10,853 nucleotides of DNA from Bacteroidota bacterium (GTDB taxonomy: Bacteria > Bacteroidota > Bacteroidia > Chitinophagales > Chitinophagaceae), in assembly GCA_023433755.1 (NCBI GenBank), contig JAEYUA010000304.1:1-10853 (forward strand). The letters are read 5' to 3'. How positions within the stretch are numbered: position 1 is the first letter of the stretch; each line of letters starts with the position of its first letter. Shown piece after piece: positions 1 through 4,056 of the stretch. Position numbers and translations under genes: made by a program. A model generated the notes under the pieces. That model did not search any database. It was not told the DNA's origin and was given only the letters and a program-made list of their open reading frames with translations.

Positions 1-52
1 GCAGATGCTGAATAAAGCATACGGACAGGCAGAAAAAGATGAATTTTTTCAT
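1..52 (-). CDS. N-terminus of an exported protein (truncated by window edge)
   Basis: Reading the minus strand from the ATG at 52-50, an open frame runs off the left edge after 17 codons, encoding MKKFIFFCLSVCFIQHL. This is a typical signal-peptide start: two lysines followed by a continuous hydrophobic core. It lies 46 bases downstream of the His-rich exported protein on the same strand, so the two are probably co-transcribed. In Bacteroidota, small exported proteins of that kind are, from general recollection, often followed by an outer-membrane TonB-dependent receptor or a metal-handling protein. That is inference only, because no mature domain is visible here. A competing plus-strand frame over the same bases (2-124) looks less gene-like. 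Confidence 0.5.
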   Translation of the reverse strand, partial: MKKFIFFCLSVCFIQHL

Positions 53-98
53 GCAATCATTTCAACGGTGATCAAATTAAATTTTCAATACAATTCAA

Positions 99-479
99 TC
101 AGGCTGAAGGGGGGCCGCGGCTAAGGCAGGATTGCAGGAAGACAGTGGTGTAATGATTTTTGAGTTCAGGTGAACCGGAAGGCAGGTACAGAAATGGAAC
201 ACCTGGTGAGGATACCTGCTGTGGCACGTAGGAAGCAGGAACAACCAGGTCATCAAGATCACAATGAACCTGCACATTATGCAGCACATCGGTATCGTGG
301 TCGATGGTACAACCAGGGGTATCGTGATGATCAGCAAAAACATCATGCAGGAAAGCCTTGGGCGCCACCCCGGTAGCCAATACCAGCATCAGGCAGGCGG
401 CGATCATTTTTTGTATGATGCGTTGATGTTTCAGGTTTTCGATTGTGAGTTGCAAAGGTAAGATAGGAAGCCATTTCAT
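99..479 (-). CDS. Small His/Cys-rich exported protein, Bacteroidota type (start uncertain)
   Basis: The longest frame gives 126 residues. A hydrophobic segment (about residues 25-40, IAACLMLVLATG) preceded by K/R residues looks like a signal peptide. Just after it comes APKAFLHDVFADHHDTPGC, then many His, Asp and Cys residues (DHDTDVLHNVQVHCDLDDLVV). This layout recalls small unannotated Bacteroidota proteins found beside TonB-receptor or metal-efflux genes, so periplasmic metal binding or sensing is a possible role, by inference only. The start is doubtful: the ATG at 479 puts a hydrophilic stretch before the membrane segment, and a perfect TAnnTTTG promoter element (453-460, minus) lies inside this frame. 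A start at the ATG at 407 (102 residues), or a non-ATG codon near 431 that keeps the basic KHQRIIQK stretch, is therefore plausible. The partial exported protein at 1-52 follows downstream. Confidence 0.6.
   Translation of the reverse strand: MKWLPILPLQLTIENLKHQRIIQKMIAACLMLVLATGVAPKAFLHDVFADHHDTPGCTIDHDTDVLHNVQVHCDLDDLVVPASYVPQQVSSPGVPFLYLPSGSPELKNHYTTVFLQSCLSRGPPSA
453..460 (-). promoter_or_regulatory. Candidate Bacteroidota -7 element (TACCTTTG)
   Basis: The minus strand reads TACCTTTG, a perfect match to the Bacteroidota sigma-ABfr -7 consensus TAnnTTTG. No clear TTTG -33 partner is present at 19-21 bases; TTAG is the nearest. If used, transcription would start near 447. That would exclude the ATG at 479 as the start of the downstream exported-protein gene. 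Confidence 0.35.
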
Positions 480-567
480 GACTAATCATCAATTTAACAA
501 TCCCGTTGCAGGTCTTTAACACCGGTTTTTTAATTCATTCAGTCATTGAAACGTCAAACCAGTGATC

Positions 568-861
568 ATGAAAAGAAAAATGGACATACGCGCTTCCTTC
601 GACCAGCCAGTTCTATTAAAGGACATGGTAGAGAAACTGGCTGCTAAACGTTCATACCATTCTTATGCACAGGATCAGGTCCTGGGAGAATGGCAGCCGG
701 TTGATACTTCATGCATTGAGAAATATGCCAGCGGAACGGTTGAATTCGCCTTCCCCAATAATGAAGAATTGCGCATTCCTTTCATCACCCGGTTTATTTT
801 CAGTTGCACCCGTGAACAGGATCATCCTTACCAGATGAGCTGGGGCATGTCCCTTTCATAA
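568..861 (+). CDS. Unrecognised 97-residue protein
   Basis: The product begins MKRKMDIRASFDQPVLL and ends HPYQMSWGMSLS. I do not recognise the family. It has no signal peptide and no membrane segment. It mixes charged and aromatic residues, with an N-terminal half that looks helical (LLKDMVEKLAAKRSYHSYAQ) and a C-terminal half that looks beta-rich (GTVEFAFPNNEELRIPFITRFIFSC), consistent with a small soluble alpha/beta protein. The ATG at 568 is preferred over the in-frame GTG at 562, two codons upstream. A GC-rich hairpin follows the stop codon directly, and the RsbQ-type hydrolase gene starts 92 bases further on in the same direction. A functional link to that operon is possible but not shown. 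Codon use resembles the neighbours. Confidence 0.55.
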   Translation: MKRKMDIRASFDQPVLLKDMVEKLAAKRSYHSYAQDQVLGEWQPVDTSCIEKYASGTVEFAFPNNEELRIPFITRFIFSCTREQDHPYQMSWGMSLS

Positions 862-879
862 AGCCGGACCTAACCGGCT
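862..879 (+). terminator. Hairpin directly after the small-ORF stop codon (weak terminator candidate)
   Basis: AGCCGG (862-867) and CCGGCT (874-879) form a perfect 6-bp GC-rich stem with a 6-base loop, starting on the base after the TAA at 859-861. No T-run follows, so it is not a standard intrinsic terminator. It may instead protect the 3' end of the transcript. Confidence 0.3.
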
Positions 880-953
880 GGATTCAGTTACAATACTTTA
901 TTTTCGGTCTAACAGACTGGCATCACACCCCTTATCATCCCTAATCATCAATT

Positions 954-1754
954 ATGAAAGAAGTACTTGCGCGCAATAATGTAAAAGTTTTTGGAAATGG
1001 CAGCCAGCCAATGGTTTTTGCCCATGGATTTGGCTGCGATCAGAACATGTGGCGTTTTATGACACCTGCATTTGAAAACGATTACCAGATCATACTTTTC
1101 GATTATGTAGGCGCGGGTCATTCGGATATTAAAAGTTATCATCCTGAAAGATATAGTTCACTGAATGGTTATGCCCAGGATGTAATGGAGATTTGTGAGG
1201 CCCTGCAATTGAAAGATGTCATATTCGTTGGTCATTCAGTGAGCAGCATGATCGGCCTGCTGGCCGCTATTGAAAAACCTGGTTATTTCAGCCAGCTTAT
1301 CATGGTGGGACCATCACCCTGTTACATCAACAAGGATGGATACCTGGGAGGTTTTGAAGAAAAAGATATTGAAGGCCTGCTGGAGACAATGGAAAAGAAT
1401 TATATCGGCTGGGCTAATTTCATGGCCCCTAATATCATGGCCAATCCTGACCGCCCTGAACTGGGACAGGAACTCACAGAAAGTTTCTGCAGCACTGATC
1501 CTGTCATTGCCAGCCAGTTTGCAAGAGCCACATTTTTCTCGGATAACCGCGATGATCTTGTCAAATTAAAAACGCCCGCTCTCGTACTGCAATGCTCCGA
1601 TGATATTATAGCACCGCTTGAAGTCGGCAATTATCTCCATGAGCATCTTCCCAATAGTGAATTAAAGATCATGAAGGCAAAGGGCCACTGCCCGCATATG
1701 AGTGAGCCTGGCGAAACCATCAGCCTGATCAAAGAATACCTGGCGCATGCTTGA
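954..1754 (+). CDS. rsbQ: RsbQ-type alpha/beta hydrolase (D14/KAI2-related)
   Basis: This 266-residue protein matches the RsbQ family along its whole length. Recognisable blocks include LARNNVKVFG, FAHGFGCDQNMW, ILFDYVGAGHSD, FVGHSVSSMIG, MVGPSPCY, MEKNYIGWA, FCSTDPVIA, LQCSDDIIAP and KGHCPHMSEP. The inferred catalytic triad is Ser95 (GHSVS), Asp217 (CSDDI) and His245 (KGHCPHM), aligning with Ser96, Asp219 and His247 of Bacillus RsbQ. RsbQ is a small cytosolic hydrolase required, through its active site, for the PAS-phosphatase RsbP to activate sigma-B during energy stress; it is also the bacterial relative of plant strigolactone and karrikin receptors. Here the gene overlaps by 8 bp the start of a PAS histidine kinase whose sensor looks RsbP-like. 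The hydrolase therefore probably makes or hands over a ligand for that PAS domain. The leader CTAATCATCAATT abuts the ATG; no Shine-Dalgarno is seen. Confidence 0.9.
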   Translation: MKEVLARNNVKVFGNGSQPMVFAHGFGCDQNMWRFMTPAFENDYQIILFDYVGAGHSDIKSYHPERYSSLNGYAQDVMEICEALQLKDVIFVGHSVSSMIGLLAAIEKPGYFSQLIMVGPSPCYINKDGYLGGFEEKDIEGLLETMEKNYIGWANFMAPNIMANPDRPELGQELTESFCSTDPVIASQFARATFFSDNRDDLVKLKTPALVLQCSDDIIAPLEVGNYLHEHLPNSELKIMKAKGHCPHMSEPGETISLIKEYLAHA

Positions 1755-2967
1755 TTCCTATTTGAATGATGCACCATGCATTTGTTTCGGATTTGCAGAT
1801 GACGGGCAACTTGAGCTTCTTAATGCCAGTTTATACCAACGCCTGGGATATGAGACTGGCAGCCTGGAAGGGAAGAACATAGAACAGATCCTTACTCTTC
1901 CTTCAAGGATTTTTTTCCAGACACATTTTTTCCCGCTCATCAGGATGCAGGGTCATGCCGGTGAGATCTTCCTTACGCTATTATCTAGATTTGGTGAACA
2001 TATCGCCGTTCTTCTCAATGCTAAAAGAATGTTGCGTGATCACAGGAGCATAACCACCTGCATCTGCATCGAGGTGCCTAACCGTAAAAAATTTGAAGAT
2101 GAACTGGTAGCTGCAAGAAAAGCGGCAGAAAAAGCACTGGCAGAAAATACAGCATTGACAGAAGCCAAATCCAGGCTTCAATCTTATGCTGAAAAGCTGG
2201 AAAACCAGATCAGTCTTGTTAACCGGCAGAACCATGAGCTGCAGCAATTTTACCATGTGGTGACCCACAACCTGAAAGAACCGTTGCGCAAGATGCTCAT
2301 GTTCTCCGGGAAACTGCAGACTGAATATGATTCACCCGTTTTTCAGAAACTGGTTCGCTCCACTGAACAGATGCGCGCCGTGGTAATGGGTCTGCAGCAA
2401 TATATCTGGCTGAATGAAAAATCCAATCAATTCAAAAAAACAGATCTTAACAAGATTGCCATGAAGGCAGCAGAAGAAGCGGGGAACGGTCTTCCTCCCG
2501 GATCAATGGAACTGCATGTGGGTGTACTTCCAGAAATTGAAGGAGATGAAGAACAGTTGCAACTTTTATTCTATCATCTTTTTTCCAATGCCATTAAATT
2601 CAAAAAAGCCGGCAAAGCAATCATCAGGGTGGATGCAACAATAATTAAACAGAATATTTTCCGCGCAGTGGAAAACAAATACCAGTATGATGATTACCTG
2701 AGACTGGAAGTAATGGATGAAGGACTTGGCTTTGATCCCGTTTACAGGGAACATGTTTTTGAATTGTTCCGCAAACTACATTATACCGAAGGCCAGGGAA
2801 TAGGACTGGCTCTTTGTAGAAAAATAGTAGACAATCATTCTGGCCAGATCAGCGCTGAAAGTGAGGTAAACCTGTTCACAAAAATAACTGCCTGGCTTCC
2901 CCTCAACCGCTCATCTGTAAAGGAACTTCGGGACATTCTGCCTGATACAACCAAAAAACTTAGTTAG
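1747..2967 (+). CDS. PAS-domain histidine kinase with an RsbP-type sensor
   Basis: This 406-residue protein has no signal peptide or membrane segment and should be cytosolic. An N-terminal PAS domain spans about residues 5-110. Its LNDAPC start, GYETGSLEGKNI, and the LTLPSRIFFQTHFFPLIRM stretch recall the PAS domain of Bacillus RsbP. A coiled coil (about 114-168, KKFEDELVAARKAAEKALAE) follows, again as in RsbP. The output module is a kinase: H-box FYHVVTHNLKEPLRK with phospho-acceptor His174, N-box FSNAIKFK (Asn281), G1-box DEGLGF (324-329), F-box FELFRKLH and G2-box EGQGIGLAL (348-356). All catalytic motifs appear intact. His174 is followed by Asn rather than the usual Asp/Glu, a variant seen in other Bacteroidota kinases. 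The start overlaps the hydrolase stop by 8 bp, implying translational coupling. The likely phospho-targets are the two receiver proteins downstream. Confidence 0.9.
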   Translation: MLDSYLNDAPCICFGFADDGQLELLNASLYQRLGYETGSLEGKNIEQILTLPSRIFFQTHFFPLIRMQGHAGEIFLTLLSRFGEHIAVLLNAKRMLRDHRSITTCICIEVPNRKKFEDELVAARKAAEKALAENTALTEAKSRLQSYAEKLENQISLVNRQNHELQQFYHVVTHNLKEPLRKMLMFSGKLQTEYDSPVFQKLVRSTEQMRAVVMGLQQYIWLNEKSNQFKKTDLNKIAMKAAEEAGNGLPPGSMELHVGVLPEIEGDEEQLQLLFYHLFSNAIKFKKAGKAIIRVDATIIKQNIFRAVENKYQYDDYLRLEVMDEGLGFDPVYREHVFELFRKLHYTEGQGIGLALCRKIVDNHSGQISAESEVNLFTKITAWLPLNRSSVKELRDILPDTTKKLS

Positions 2968-2972
2968 TTTTG
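2965..2972 (+). promoter_or_regulatory. Candidate internal promoter -7 element (TAGTTTTG)
   Basis: TAGTTTTG matches TAnnTTTG exactly and overlaps the kinase stop codon. It sits 24 bases before the ATG of the first response regulator. No convincing -33 TTTG is present. If active, it would let the response regulators be expressed separately from the hydrolase and kinase. Confidence 0.25.
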
Positions 2973-2996
2973 GTCAAACCCTAATCATAATTACCC

Positions 2997-3449
2997 ATGG
3001 ATCCAATAAAGCAGGTACGGTCGATCGCGATTATTGACGATGATTATGATGATTTTGAACTGGTGTATGAAGCCATCCAGGAGATCAATCCCGGTATCGA
3101 ATTACATTATATCAATAATTGCGACAAGGCTCTTGAATACAGGAATATACCTGTTGACCTGGTATTGCTTGACATCAACATGCCGCACCATGATGGATTT
3201 TACTGGCTAAAATGCATCAGGGATAAAGGATACGATCTGCCCATTATCATGTACAGCAACTCACTTTCTCCTTCTCATATTGTAAGAGCCTACCAGGAAG
3301 GCGCCAACCTGTATTTCTCCAAACCAGAAAGTTTTTCCAACCTCATCAAAGGAATGAAAAAGCTCATCCAGTTTGACTGGTCAATACCAGGCCTGGTAAC
3401 GGGAAATTATGTTGAGGAAGGTGAGTACAGGGCCTTTCAACCCGATTAA
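2997..3449 (+). CDS. Single-domain response regulator (first of two)
   Basis: This 150-residue protein consists of one receiver domain plus a short C-terminal tail. The acidic pocket is IIDDDYDD (residues 14-16). The phospho-acceptor is Asp59 in LVLLDINMPHHDG, the switch hydroxyl is Ser87 in IIMYSNS, and the conserved lysine is Lys109 in YFSKPES. All key residues are present, so it should accept phosphate. No DNA-binding or enzymatic output domain is encoded; residues from about 126 (FDWSIPGLVTGNYVEEGEY) form a short tail of unknown role. It is 29 bases downstream of the PAS kinase and 31 bases upstream of a second receiver. It probably acts by protein-protein contact or as a phosphate carrier or sink. 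The leader CTAATCATAATTA lies just before the start. Confidence 0.85.
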   Translation: MDPIKQVRSIAIIDDDYDDFELVYEAIQEINPGIELHYINNCDKALEYRNIPVDLVLLDINMPHHDGFYWLKCIRDKGYDLPIIMYSNSLSPSHIVRAYQEGANLYFSKPESFSNLIKGMKKLIQFDWSIPGLVTGNYVEEGEYRAFQPD

Positions 3450-3480
3450 TCTGGCATAAATTTTTTGATCATTTGTTTGC

Positions 3481-3888
3481 ATGAGTAAAAAGCCAGTCAT
3501 CCTGTATGCTGAAGACGATCCTGACGACAGGGAATTGTTGAGAGAAAGTTTAAGCAGCTATGGCTTTCAATATGATATTGTTGAAACTGCGAATGGAAGA
3601 GAAGCCCTGCTTTATCTCCGGTCTACCAAAGGAAAACAAAATCCACCCGCACTCATCCTGCTAGATCTTAATATGCCCGTCCTGAATGGAAGAGAAACGC
3701 TTGCCATTATCAAAAGCGAAACGGATACCGGCAACATACCGGTTCTGGTTTTCACCACTTCCGGCTCACCACTTGACAATGAATTCTGCCAAAAATTTGA
3801 TGTACAAATGCTCACCAAACCTTCTACACCGGAAGAACTGGATCTTGTAGTGCGAAAGATCTCCGGGTACATCACCGGATCTGCCTGA
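3481..3888 (+). CDS. Single-domain response regulator (second of two)
   Basis: This 135-residue protein is a bare receiver domain. It has the acidic pair in YAEDDPDD (Glu11, Asp12, Asp13), phospho-acceptor Asp62 in LILLDLNMPVLNGRE, switch Thr92/Thr93 in VLVFTTSGS and Lys113 in MLTKPSTPEE. The LLDLNMPxLNG style is that of stand-alone receivers paired with PAS- or phytochrome-type kinases, such as Rcp1-like proteins. There is no output domain. The protein differs clearly from the preceding receiver in sequence, so the pair is not a recent duplication. It closes the hydrolase, kinase, receiver, receiver series. No convincing terminator is visible after the stop. It may be a competing phosphate acceptor or may regulate a target encoded elsewhere. 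Confidence 0.85.
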   Translation: MSKKPVILYAEDDPDDRELLRESLSSYGFQYDIVETANGREALLYLRSTKGKQNPPALILLDLNMPVLNGRETLAIIKSETDTGNIPVLVFTTSGSPLDNEFCQKFDVQMLTKPSTPEELDLVVRKISGYITGSA

Positions 3889-4000
3889 TAAATATTTTCA
3901 CGGCCCGCTAACAGAAATTCATCCACAGGTTGCTAAACCATCCTGTTCATAGGTCAAAAAATCATGCTTTTCAGGGATAAAGATTATTTATCTCCCGCTC

Positions 4001-4008
4001 TACATTTA
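4001..4008 (+). promoter_or_regulatory. Weak candidate -7 element for the propeller gene (TACATTTA)
   Basis: TACATTTA differs from TAnnTTTG only at the last base and lies 49 bases before the preferred ATG at 4057. A 5-bp inverted repeat ACCCG-AA-CGGGT (4024-4035) lies between. No -33 TTTG is found. The remaining 168-base gap after the response regulator shows nothing else convincing. Confidence 0.2.
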
Positions 4009-4056
4009 TCCCGATACGCCCGCACCCGAACGGGTAATATAAAACTGAACAGCGTC

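Noticed and set aside
2..124. Plus-strand frame open from the left edge, ending at the TAA at 122-124, as the C-terminus of an upstream gene.
   Set aside because: Only 40 residues without recognisable features. The minus strand over the same bases gives a clear signal-peptide start (1-52) that fits the neighbouring exported protein better.
170..461. Plus-strand frames at 170-376 and 264-461.
   Set aside because: Antisense to the His-rich exported protein, with His/Arg-rich compositions expected of a shadow frame.
3964..4056. Upstream in-frame ATG at 3964 as the start of the propeller protein.
   Set aside because: It would place 31 mostly polar residues before a canonical signal peptide that begins at 4057, and would cover the candidate promoter and a small inverted repeat.
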